Part shown: positions 35,451-46,189 of the stretch, in pieces
How the letters are laid out: each line of letters opens with the position of its first letter
Numbering within the stretch: position 1 is the stretch's first letter
DNA from: Notospermus geniculatus
Lineage: Eukaryota > Nemertea > Pilidiophora > Heteronemertea > Lineidae
DNA: 64,000 nucleotides
Assembly: GCA_002633025.1 (NCBI GenBank)
Contig: NMRB01000659.1
Location: forward strand, 98,285-162,284
Direction: 5' to 3'
Position numbers and translations under genes: made by a program
The notes under the pieces: generated by a model
The model's database searches: none
Told to the model about the DNA's origin: nothing
Seen by the model: the letters and a program-made list of their open reading frames with translations, nothing else

Positions 35451-36216
35451 CTGATCAGATCACAGGAACTTGTACCGTTAATTACGGGGGTCCTACCCCC
35501 TATAGGCCTATATATAATACAGACAAGGAATGAAACACCTGCCTTTTCCTGTACATGAATAGGAATGATCCGATGTCCCGTCGATTAAACACCGTTTTCA
35601 CGGTCATATTCACTTTTAATCCACAAACAATGGCGTTCTAATCCATCCATACAAACCAAACATTCATATCAACACATTGGTTTTACCATCAACGGGTGAT
35701 TTCACATAATTTCAACACAAAATATCCAGAATTTTCGAAAAATTGACACAAGAAACTCGCGAACTTCAGAACGAGGCTCAACAGGCAGCGCCGCCACAAA
35801 ACACGGCGGCTTACGAAAACAATCAGTGAATAGCAACTGGGTTGTTTTCGTAAGCCGCCGTGTTTTGTGGCGGCGCTGCCTGTTGAGCCTCGTTCTGAAG
35901 TTCGCGAGGTTCTTGTGTCAATTTTTCGAAAATTCTGGATATTTTGTGTTGAAATTATGTGAAATCACCCGTTGATGGTAAAACCAATGTGTTGATATGA
36001 ATGTTTGGTTTGTATGGATGGATTAGAACGCCATTGTTTGTGGATTAAAAGTGAATATGACCGTGAAAACGGTGTTTAATCGACGGGACATCGGATCATT
36101 CCTATTCATGTACAGGAAAAGGCAGGTGTTTCATTCCTTGTCTGTATTATATATAGGCCTATAGGGGGTAGGACCCCCGTAATTAACGGTACAAGTTCCT
36201 GTGATCAGATCAGTGC
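35451..36216. repeat. Near-perfect 766-bp palindrome
   Basis: Two arms of about 370 bp (35451-35821 and 35843-36216) are reverse complements with only a handful of mismatches, around a loop of about 20 nt (TCAGTGAATAGCAACTGGG). The arms start CTGATCAGATCACAGG / CCTGTGATCAGATCAG. I see no open frame and no clear target duplication. Confidence 0.97.
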
Positions 36217-36542
36217 AGCTGCAGGGCTGAGGAGATGCTGACTGTCTGCATGGATGGTCTGGGAACACTGCTGGTGCTGAACAGATGCAGAATCTGAACT
36301 GAATGAAAGAAAAAATATCAATAAATAGGCCTATGATGATGTTGAATTTTGTCAGAATGTCAGTAGGCCTATGATGATTGGCAATAGGCCTATAGGAATG
36401 ATTAGCCTAGGCCTATACATATGTAGGCCTACGTTAGGGCTGCCTAGGCCTAATGCCGACACTGCTGCAGACTGCTCAATCGCCAATATTAGTGGATGGT
36501 AGGGAGTCCAATATGGATTTTTGGTGGATGAAGAAAAGTTAT

Positions 36543-37040
36543 ATCGGACGAGGCCTAGCAGTTAAGCTCTAGGGTAGGCATAGGCCAAATCGTCGTGGTA
36601 GGACCAGTAATAGGCCTACGGAAATTGTATTTGTATTGGGCATAGGCGTACACACTCATGATGAATCAAAGTGAGGTCTATCAGTTCAAGAATTGATGCA
36701 GAACATGACTATTTGTTCCTGTTTTGTAGGTGTTACCTGATAGAATGGCAGAGCCGTTACAGATGATCTTGTTTGGTAATAATGCCATAGAAGTGGCCTT
36801 TAGTGACAGTACCAAACTTCAGATTTCTGCCTGTGGCACTGTGTTTGTCCATGACAGCCCATCAACAAAAGATGCTCATCCACTCAATGGTAAGATTTGA
36901 CACTCTACTTTGTATTCCTCATTGATTTCGCTGGATGTTCAGTTAACTTGTATTCAATCTTTCATTGTAGATATGTCGCGCATCACCCAGCGCACCCAGT
37001 TCACCACCAGCGAGTTCAAAGACAAGGTTACTAAGGCATT
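36543..37040 (+). pseudogene. Truncated duplicate of C5orf34 exons 1-2
   Basis: This 500-bp block repeats 37858-38361 almost exactly, including upstream sequence, exon 1 (36745-36889, MAEPLQMILFGNNAIEVAFS..., donor GTAAGA) and the first 70 nt of exon 2 (from 36971). Homology stops abruptly at 37040, within the codons for KAL; the reading frame beyond continues about 24 codons of unrelated sequence to a stop at 37113. It could act as an alternative promoter and first exon for the intact gene, since exon 1 is unchanged, but on its own it cannot encode the protein. Confidence 0.85.
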
Positions 37041-37549
37041 ACAGGAACGACTTGACCCAAAGCGCTCCAATGTGCTATGTGGTCCCCTGCAGATGACCTT
37101 TATGTGCATGTGAAGTTCCAGCCCGATCGGACTTCCAATATGGCCGCCAGGTGGCATAACCTAAAAATCTTCAGTCTTTTCTGGGAATGACTTGACCCAG
37201 ATTGCTCATAACTGATATGTACCTCCCTCTGTCATTAGACTATTATGTCCAACCCAGTGAGCACATGGTCCATGGACCATTTTCTTTGAACAGGATTTTT
37301 TTATGGCGTGTGTCCGATAACTGAAGCTGTCCGATAACTCCCACTTTTACCCTACTTGCTTTGCGTGCGTAATTAATTTGTTAGGCCTGTGTATCGAAAA
37401 TACCGGTAGAGATATTAATTAATTTACCGTGAAATGTTTATGTCTCGCGGGTGCACGCGTGAATAAACGTGGAAAAACAGGAGTACCACGAAAACTGTTC
37501 TACCCCGAAAACTGGTCACTCCATCACATACTAGGCCTAGGCCTATAGT

Positions 37550-37710
37550 AGGGCACCCGCCGCATGCCCCCCTTTCGGCCAAAAAATCTTTAAAATCGAC
37601 CATGAAATTCTGAAATTTGGAGCAAATCATTGAAAATCACCGCAGATTTCAATGTTTCTAGCACAGTGCGCCCCCCTCTTTCCCGAAATCCTGGATCCGT
37701 CCCTGATAAT
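37550..37710. repeat. Dispersed GGCGCACCC...GGATCC repeat, second copy
   Basis: It matches 10425-10600 through CCATGAAATTCTGAAATTTG and CTAGCACAGTGCGCCCCC, ending CTGGATCCGTCCCTG. It lies between the duplicated C5orf34 start and the intact gene; a third copy is at 38636-38790 in intron 2. Confidence 0.75.
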
Positions 37711-38066
37711 GCTGATGCCGTTCCATGAATCAGATTCCATTTATTCTGTAGCGCATAGCCTATAGGCCTACTTGCACTACATCATCCATGACTGGACTAG
37801 ACCAAGGCCTGCTCATGCCACAGTAATACAAATCATGTAGGCCTCCTGTAGTGTAGGCCTGGCAATTGAGCTCTCTAGGGTAGGCGTAGCCAATAGGCCT
37901 ATTTGGTCGTGGTAGAACCAGTAATAGGCCTACGGAAATTGTATTTGTATTGGGCATAGGCGTACACACTCATGATGAATCAAAGTGAGGTCTATCAGTT
38001 CAAGAATTGATGCAGAACATGACTGATTTGTTCCTCTCTTGTAGGTGTTAACTAATTGCTGATAGA

Positions 38067-41000
38067 ATGGCGGAGCCGTTACAGATGATCCTGTTTGGTA
38101 ATAATGCCATAGAAGTGGCCTTCAGTGACAGTACCAAACTTCAGATTTCTGCCTGTGGCACTGTGTTTGTCCATGACAGTCCTACAACAAAAGATGCTCA
38201 TCCACTCAATGGTAAGATTTGACATTCTACTTTCTATTCCTCATTGATTTCGCTGGATATTTAGTTACGTGTATTCAATCTTTCATTGTAGATATGTCGC
38301 GCATCACCCAGCGCACCCAGTTCACCACCAGCGAGTTCAAAGACAAGGTTACTAAGGCATTGGAATTTAGAAATCTTTTTGCTGAACGTCCGTTCCTTTG
38401 TCAAGAAAGAATCCCGAATGATCTGATCGAGGTAGATATACTGGTTATAGGAGCAAGTGCATTCAGTCACATTCACCTGATGGTGTCATTGACGTGTGGA
38501 CCCCTCAGAAATTGGGGTTTTAAGTGTCCCACATCATTTTTAAAGGGTCGTTAATGTATTGGTGAACGAGATTTACAAATTGCAGGGGTTGTTTCTTTGT
38601 TTTGGGGTGAAATGATACTCTTCAATAGGGGTTATTTCAGGCACGGATCCAGGGGGCGCACCCAGCACGCACCTCCCCTTTCAGCCAACATATCTGTAAA
38701 ATTGACTGTGAAATTCTGAAATTCACCGCAGATTTCAGTGTTTCTACTGTGTGCCCCCTCTTCTCCGAAATCGTGGATCCGCCCCTGTTGAGTAGTCCTC
38801 AGCAGAGAAATGATTGAATTGGCAACAAGAAATGTGAATTAAAGATTCACCACATTCCATGTATTACAGATTCTGTATGAAGACATCAAGGCAGTGAAGT
38901 GGCCAGCCACACTTGATGGTGCCACCAACTGCATTCGCAAGTATGATAAAGCTTCTCTCCGGATCACCTCCCTTGATGGCCACGCCCACCTGACGTTGTC
39001 TCCACACGCCAAGGATTTCAGCGTACAGTACAGGATAAAACTTAGCCAACCACTCAACAGAAAGAAGATGAAAATAAGGTACCGGTATGAGTTCTTTGAG
39101 GAGCCCTGGGCCCGGTTTCACAAAGAATCTTAAGTCAGTAGGCTTAAGTCACTATTTTTGGCTAAGCTAAGACACTGACTTAAGCCCATTTCACAAAGCG
39201 ACTAAAGTCTGACTCAGCTAAGTCAGTAGCCTGTGACTTAAGTCATGCAGAAATGGAACTCTTTCCCGAAAGGAGGTGAGAAAGCGAATCACATGACGAG
39301 TCACATGATCCGGTCACCATGGTCACCAGTGTAAACACTCAAAATGGCAGATTCTCAAAGCAAACGCCCACCTANNNNNNNNNNNNNNNNNNNNNNNNNN
39401 NNNNNNNNNNNNNNNNNNNNNNNNNNNNNNNNNNNNNNNNNNNNNNNNNNNNNNNNNNNNNNNNNNNNNNNNNNNNNNNNNNNNNNNNNNNNNNNNNNNN
39501 NNNNNNNNNNNNNNNNNNNNNNNNNNNNNNNNNNNNNNNNNNNNNNNNNNNNNNNNNNNNNNNNNNNNNNNNNNNNNNNNNNNNNNNNNNNNNNNNNNNN
39601 NNNNNNNNNNNNNNNNNNNNNNNNNNNNNNNNNNNNGGGGGACAGACCGAAATGTCACCCCGAGAAAACATTGTTGACCGAGGCCGTTTCGGCCGAGGTC
39701 AACAATGTTTTTCGAGGGGTGACATTTCGGTCTGTCCCCCGACATGTAAAGGGCACCATTTTCTATATCGTACCTTTGCATTATAAATGGTAAAATATGA
39801 CCAAAATTGATCATAATCTGGGCCTACATGCCGAGTCAGTCGAAGAGAGAAGCGCAGAGCGAATTTCGCGCCATTGCTACCAACAGATGCGATGACGTCA
39901 TTACGTCACCAAGATGCGACACACCGTGAGGTTGCCATGCAGGCACCGTGGACCAGTCGGCGGTAGGCCTACCATTTATCACGCCAGTTTAGCCTGCTAT
40001 TTCCTCTATCTCAATGCAACACTTGTATTCGAGTTATATATGCCGATACTACGCCAATCGACACCAAAATATGATTAGATCTGAGCTCGAGTGCCTGATA
40101 TCTGACTTCAAACATTCGAAGCGGTCAAATGGAAAAAACGGTAGCCATTTTGTTGACCATGTGACATTATGCCGGGTAACATTAGAAAATGTTACACGGC
40201 CACGTGATGCGTATCGGCCAATCAGATTCAAGGATTTTACCTTGAGGTACGATATTAAGCCATTGTACCTTGTGCCTTTGCAAGGGCAAGTAAAAGACAC
40301 CCCATCCAAGTGAGGAACATGAGTAGCTTGAGATGGACTCTTCTGTACCTACCAGGGCCAATAATGCAATGGCTTCGGCCCTGACAGAAATTTACAATAT
40401 TTCAGAGAGCATGCTGTCATACATGTAGGTTGTAGATGATCTGAACACTTCTGTACGTAGTTTTCATCCTGCACTGTTGATATGTCATGGGTTATTCATG
40501 ACCATTTCCTATTATAGATTCCGAAAGACTGATGGGATCAGTCACAGCCCAGAGGAGGAGAAAGATTTTGATCACAGTGTCACAGATCATAATGAGAACA
40601 TACCTGGACAGGAAGTCAGATGGCAGTACACATGGTCAATACAGTATCACTCGGTGGCATCGTGTCCACAATGTTGGCAGCATCCCCTTGATCTTTTACT
40701 GGAGTATCGGGAGAGTAAGGAAGAAGATGGAGGCGGGGAGGAGGACAGATCTGGGGAAAACTTGCAAAGAAATGTTGATGAAATCGAAGAAAATGGAGGA
40801 AAAGAAGATGATTGCAACCAGAGTGAGGTCACGTCAGATTCTGGTATCGATGGAGAATCACATGTTGTCATGACGACACTTCCCGAGGCATTGCCGCTAC
40901 AGTGTAGCAGACATCACCTTCATCGATGGCGGAGATCGGACAACTCCAAAGATTATGACACAGACGCCGAGGCGTGTTGTTTTTATGGACGTGTGAGGGT

Positions 41001-44000
41001 GATCTGTTCTGAAGGTGTCATTTATAAGTGAGCATTGTCATATATGTCATATCCTGTTAAAGGGCCACTGTGTTCCTTCCCTATCCTGCACTAAACATAC
41101 CCAGATTGTGGGAGACCTCTATTGACAATGTTGTTAAAGTACCCATTTATCAAACTCGCCCCATGTAGATCACTTCTCATTCTACGTATGCATTGTATTA
41201 TAATCAAACATTCTCCAGCACTGGGGCGAAAAGCAAGACTTAGGTATTGGAGAATGATGCAATCACCACCGGTGACAAAAAAGTGGCAATATGTGCCCCT
41301 TTAAACATCGAACATTGTTTTGTCACATTGTTATCCTGAAATCATAAATTCTCCTGCTGGTTGTTTTTTTGGTACAAAAACCCTTTTGTATTTTAGGATT
41401 GGTTGTTTTTCCTTACATAAATCCTCTTTCATATTTTAGGATCGGTTCTGTTGGGTTGGAGATTTACCCAGGTGATGGCAGTATCATCATCTCAAAGTCA
41501 TTCAACTCGGACTTCTTCATTCATCACATCATGAAAGATGACCAGGTAAGTTTTTGATGATGATCACCATTTCATTTTGATCCCAAACTTCAATGTTTAT
41601 TTGATGTGGGTTGTTACAAAAAGTTAAAGTTTGGGTTTATCCTGATATCAACAATGGTAGAGGTGTCATCTGACTTTACACTTTAACTCCAGTCTATCCT
41701 GAAACCTTTCAGTAGAACTCAGATGAGCTGCTCATTCAGCGCTACAAGCTGAGCATTTCCGACCGGTACCCATTTATACACCTGGGTGGAGAGAGGCCAG
41801 TAAGGCAGAGAGACTTGCCCAAAGTCTCACGCCCAGTGGGATTCGAATCCGGGACTCACTGACCGCTAATGGGAGATCTGAATCACTACACCACTTGCGT
41901 ACACACCTTCAACGCCAGGTCATGAAAGCATGACCTGAATGATGGGTGCCTGATTTTCAGAGCACTTTTCACCATTTCACTTTCAGGTTGAAGAGAGGAC
42001 ATACTCGATCAGGAACCCACCACCAAACAGCTGTAATTTCCCCTACTCCGTACAAAAGTTGATAAAACGTGGTTATCGTATCATGAGGTGTGTGACCGAG
42101 GCTGCTAATGTTAGAACAAGACCAGAGGACCCTCCTTGCTGGCAGGTACAGAATGGTTTCAGTCGAGGGTAATGGGCAGAAATGATCCTAGAGATTTCTG
42201 ATTTCATCAAAATCTTGTGTTGATTTCTTTAATACTGATGCTAAAATTACGATGTATTATTTCTTCAGGAGCAAGAGGATATCATAAAACCTCCTCCAAC
42301 CGTCCTGGAAGCTGAGCAAACAGTCCCTGGTGTTGGAAAATTCACATCATATTCCAACGGGCGGATAAGGATTTTATTCTCAGACAGGGCTTCATTGGAC
42401 ATGACCTGTGGACTAGACCGTGGTAGAAAACAGGTATGTCGACATGATGACCATGTAGGCTGAAGACAAGGATTGAGGGGTTTTTACCTCGCTCCTCTTC
42501 ATCCACTCACACAAACTTTTGTGTGCGAGTATGAAGAGGAGCGAGACCAAAGCCCTGCTATGGGAGGATGAATTGGGGCACGGCTGAGTACAGTTCAGCA
42601 AGTCTGGGTGTTATTTCTTCACTCTTTACAGGTAGCACTGCTTGGTAAGAAGTTTGATGTCAAACAGATCATGTCCTCATTGTGTCGTGTGTTCATGCCA
42701 ACTGGACATTACCTACAGGTGCAGCTGCATGATCCTGGTGACTGTGGCAAGTAAGCATAATATTGGAGGAGAATAGACAAATCGCAAATTGACGTTAACG
42801 AGAAAGATCTGCGCACTTCCGCCGAAATCGCAAACACAACCTCGGTCTGAAACTGAATGACGTGACGCAGAGAACCCCACGACAGTGACTTCAATGACTT
42901 TGCGTCAGAGTCGACCATTGCTGAATCATGGATTGCGTCACGTCAGCTGGTTTCAGGTCGAGATTGAGGTTGCGATTTCAGCGGAAGTGCGCAGATCTGG
43001 GAATTTGAGATTTGTCTATAGGGAAAGAGATTCATGTTCTTGAAACTGGTTTGTATATTCAGAAGTGGAACTCTGTGATGACTGGCTGTACTGTGTCTGT
43101 CATGCAGTTCTGATAGTTCTTTTATCGTCAGATAAGAGACTATGAAAGCGTGTAAGTCTTCATTCAAATAATACTTCAGGTACGTTGACTACGCCAAAAT
43201 GTGGGTGGAATGGTTGATCGCTTCGGAAGCTGAACGTCCAGAGATATTTGGTGAGGACTTGGATGGAACAGCCCAAAGAATGTGAGTAGACGAGTCCTAC
43301 AAAAGCTTGCAAGACAAAGTCTCTTGGCTGGTTCAGGCAAGAATTTGACTGCATTGTCAGTGTGATGGTGATGAATATCATTTTAAGCTAGTTACTGGCA
43401 ACATCCCCCTTCATTACAGGTCTGTTCAGCAGGAACTTCAGAAGATCAAGTGCTTCAACTGTATCCTTGCATCATGTTGATTTAGAGGCAGTTGTCACGA
43501 CATAAATTGTGAGCAGTCTAGGAAAACCCGTTGGATGTCGCATTTGAGGAAAGTGTTAATGGCCTTGGTGAACCCACACATTTCAATAGCTGAAATGTAC
43601 TACGTAACAGCAAAAATTCATAAGCGAGCCGCCTTATAAATTTTTGGTAGCAGGTAAACAGTACTGCCCTACAATGGAAGACTGCAGTATCTGCATATTG
43701 CAGTCTTCCCTTGTACAGCATATAATCTGCAGCCTTTCCTATTCAGTGAAGTGGACAAGGTAGGTGTGTAATAACATCAGTAGATACTGCTCTCCTTTCT
43801 TGCAAAATTATTCAGAGCTGCCACCTAAAACAAGGGAGATATGGCATAAAACGCAAGACCGCGGTAGATGAGTAAGTGCAGGTACTGCAGTCTTCGTTTG
43901 GAGGGCAGAGTAGTAGATCAATGCACAGGCAATCTGGCAATCTGACAGCCCTTGTTGATCATTCAGCGACATCCACCGGGTTTTCCTAGACCGCCACACA

Positions 44001-44317
44001 ATTAGTTATTTTGTGCTCCAGAGGAGGTGGAAACCTATTGACTGCAATAATCCACTCTTTAAGTCTGTGTCACAAACAAGGTTTGTGTGCTTTGTGCCAG
44101 TACATGATACCGAACACATCTCCTTAACTACCAACCAGATATTTTAGACAATGTGGTGCTGAACAGTCCCGAGTCCGAGACAAAGAGAAGTCCAGAGCGT
44201 CCTGAACCTGCTGATGATATGTCGTCCATGTCAATGGCAGCTATACAAGAAATATTAAAGAAAACCTCACAGACAATCAGTGACATTGACAACATATGTG
44301 TCAGTGCCAAAAACTAG
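38067..44317 (+). CDS. C5orf34: C5orf34 homologue
   Basis: Eleven exons: 38067-38211, 38292-38431, 38870-39078, 40518-41027, 41440-41545, 41987-42145, 42269-42433, 42632-42750, 43180-43281, 43420-43460, 44139-44317; 1875 nt, 624 aa (human 638), all phases consistent. The N-terminal half (about 1-165) matches the DUF4524-type region: a strand pattern MILFGNNAIEVAFSD / LQISACGTVF, then RITQRTQFTTSEFK and ITSLDGHAHLTLS. The C-terminal DUF4520-type region includes YTWSIQYHSVASCPQCW, LEIYPGDGSIIISKSF and GKFTSYSNGRIRILFSD, ending EILKKTSQTISDIDNI as in vertebrates. Residues about 225-285 are acidic and low complexity. No catalytic motif is visible; function is unknown in all species. An N gap lies in intron 3, but the phases across it agree. 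Confidence 0.93.
39375..39636. other. Assembly gap (262 N)
   Basis: This unknown sequence lies in C5orf34 intron 3. Its right edge is a perfect hairpin, which probably caused the break. Confidence 1.
39637..39742. repeat. Perfect hairpin next to gap
   Basis: GGGGGACAGACCGAAATGTC at the left is mirrored by GACATTTCGGTCTGTCCCCC at the right, with GAGGCCGTTTCGGCC near the centre. The arms are about 50 bp. Probably one arm pair of a foldback element whose remainder is in the gap. Confidence 0.9.
41057..41304. mobile_element. TTAAAGGGCCAC-ended MITE, copy 1
   Basis: It begins TTAAAGGGCCACTGTGTTCC and ends GTGCCCCTTTAA. Copies at 49520-49779 and 60889-61589 share the interior phrases GGGAGACCTCTATTGACAAT, ACATTCTCCA and CTGGGGCGAAA. 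The TTAA may be the target duplication. In C5orf34 intron 4. Confidence 0.85.
41725..41905. mobile_element. tRNA-derived SINE
   Basis: The minus strand carries a B-box-like GGTTCGAATCC equivalent (plus strand GGGATTCGAATCCGGGACTC) followed by tRNA-like acceptor and D-arm remnants (AATCACTACACCACTTGCG). There is no complete cloverleaf, so it is a SINE rather than a tRNA gene. In C5orf34 intron 5. Confidence 0.6.
42760..43025. mobile_element. Foldback MITE (GATCTGCGCACTTCC arms)
   Basis: GACAAATCGCAAATTGACG and AGATCTGCGCACTTCCGCC at the left are mirrored by GGAAGTGCGCAGATCTGGG and TTTGTCTA at the right. A relative is nested inside the element at 47428-47811. In C5orf34 intron 8; a small hairpin (CTCGCTCCTCTTCAT... 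at 42485-42550) lies in intron 7. Confidence 0.8.
43511..43997. mobile_element. Foldback element in C5orf34 intron 10
   Basis: GTCTAGGAAAACCCGTTGGA and its near complement TCCACCGGGTTTTCCTAGAC bound about 480 bp. An inner hairpin of GGAAGACTGCAGTAT and ATTGCAGTCTTCCC lies at 43675-43712. Confidence 0.8.
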
Positions 44318-44485
44318 TAGGCCTATAATCTTTAGACATCGCCATGACACTATAATATTTTATGTTATGTATATGTAGGTGGCACTGTTATATACTCATC
44401 CATATCTGTGTATCTGGCACTGGCAGTATGATTACCGGTACTAGTTCAGTTAATATATGTAGATGTTTGGGTTCCTTTAATAGTA

Positions 44486-44764
44486 TTAAAGCCCCACAGT
44501 ATTGAATTTTACGATATTTTCAAAAAGTTAGGAGAGTGCACATAGAGGTCTCATAGCCTCGTGAAGGTCCCCCAAATGCTTGCCTGATGCGCACTTCACA
44601 GAATCAAGGCCTAGTTTTCAGCACACATTGGAAAAAACTGCAGGGAGAGCTCTAATGTATTCCGACAGAGCGTAGTACATTTTACACTACGCTGACGTCG
44701 TGACGTCGTGCGAGAATCGCGGCGATGATTTGCGTTTTTCACATTCAATACAGTGGGGCTTTAA
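44486..44764. mobile_element. TTAA-flanked MITE, copy 2
   Basis: TTAA plus AGCCCCACAGTATTGAAT at the left and ATTCAATACAGTGGGGCT plus TTAA at the right. It shares its interior (GGTCTCATAGCCTC, GTTTTCAGCACACATTG) with 527-777. It lies 170 bp after the C5orf34 stop, possibly in its 3' UTR. Confidence 0.85.
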
Positions 44765-45334
44765 AATGGCAACTTCGGTTCGCCAATATGTTCGCTAGTA
44801 AAAGCTAGCTGTGGCCCTGTATTTATCTGTGCCATGTATGTATACTTCTGTCATGTTATTTTCTTGTTTCTACAGACAAGAGGAATCATTTCTCAGAAAT
44901 TTCTTGGTGCAATGAGAACAATTCAACATGTTCAAGTGATTAATCTGCCCGAACGCATTTGACAGCAAATCCTACCTCGTCAGTTGCAGAAATACTCACT
45001 GCCGAACCCCATCTACTTCATACGAAACAACGATGATCCTGTTTTCAAGATGGGAAACTCACGATCCATCACATTCAACTGCCAAAACTTCTGTCAATGA
45101 GCAAGAGTTATTTGAATGGACAATCCGTATTTCTTTGACAATTGTAGCTACCTTATAAACTTCTCAATGTTAGCAGTAGTTTAGCAAGTGGTAGCCTTTG
45201 TGATGCTGGCATCACCCTAGGGAAATATTAAAGTATAGTGTATTTTGTAAAATGTTTTGTTCTAGTTACTTCATTCCATTTTCTCTCCAACGTAACTCCC
45301 GAACTTTCAATCCCTGTAATGAAGTCTTGCCATG

Positions 45335-45790
45335 TTCTCTGTCATATTATTATGCCCCCGCTTCTGTTGAAGCGGGGGCATTATGTCGTCACCTGCTACG
45401 TCTGTCCATCCGTCATTGTCATCCATCCGTTAACCATTTCCGATCATGTTCTCTGTCACATTATTATGCCCTCGCTTCAACAGAAGCGGGAGCATAATGT
45501 TGTCACCTGGTACGTCTGTTTGTCTGTCATTGTCGTCCATCTGTTAACCATTTCTGTCCATCTGTTAACCATTTCTGATCATGTTCTCTGTCACATTATT
45601 ATGCCCCCCCCCCCTTCAACAAAAGCGGGAGCATTATGTTGTCACCTGTTATGTCTGTTCGTCCGTCGTCGTCATCCATCTGTTAACCATTTCTGTCCGT
45701 CTGTTAACCATTTTGATCATGTTCTGTGTCACATTATTATGCGAAGCAAGGGCATTATGTCATCATCCGTCTGTTAACTTTCCCATTTCT
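45335..45790. repeat. About 115-bp tandem repeat with hairpins
   Basis: Four units each contain ATGTTCTCTGTCACATTATT, a GCCCCCGCTTC...GAAGCGGGGGC hairpin, and CATCTGTTAACCATTTC. The third and fourth units are shortened. The open frame of 179 codons across it is a repeat artefact. Confidence 0.9.
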
Positions 45791-46189
45791 GATCATAAGA
45801 AAACTGTTGGTCCGATCATATTGATTTTTTGTATGCATGTTTGGGGTGACTAGAGGAATGTTCCTTTTGAAAATGGCCTTGTTTCGATTTACAGTGTGGC
45901 CACCAGAGCGGCCATCTTGAAATCAGATTCCGTCGCTTTCAGGTAACATTGTTCCTTTGATCAATTTGATTCAATTCCGTATACATGTTGAGGGAAAACC
46001 AACTGAACTATGTGCGGGGCATATGCCACACTCTGCATTGCTCTTGTATTTGAATGGCAAGATCTGGTGTGTTTCCTGTGATAGCTTTGAATGAAATAAA
46101 TAACTTTTTTTTTCTCCATAAAGTTATTTATTCTGAAACTAGCAATGACAACAAGCGACAATGCACCATACAATGTTCATGCCATTAAA

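Noticed and set aside
45238-45777. 179-codon open frame
   Set aside because: It is made of the 115-bp tandem repeat.
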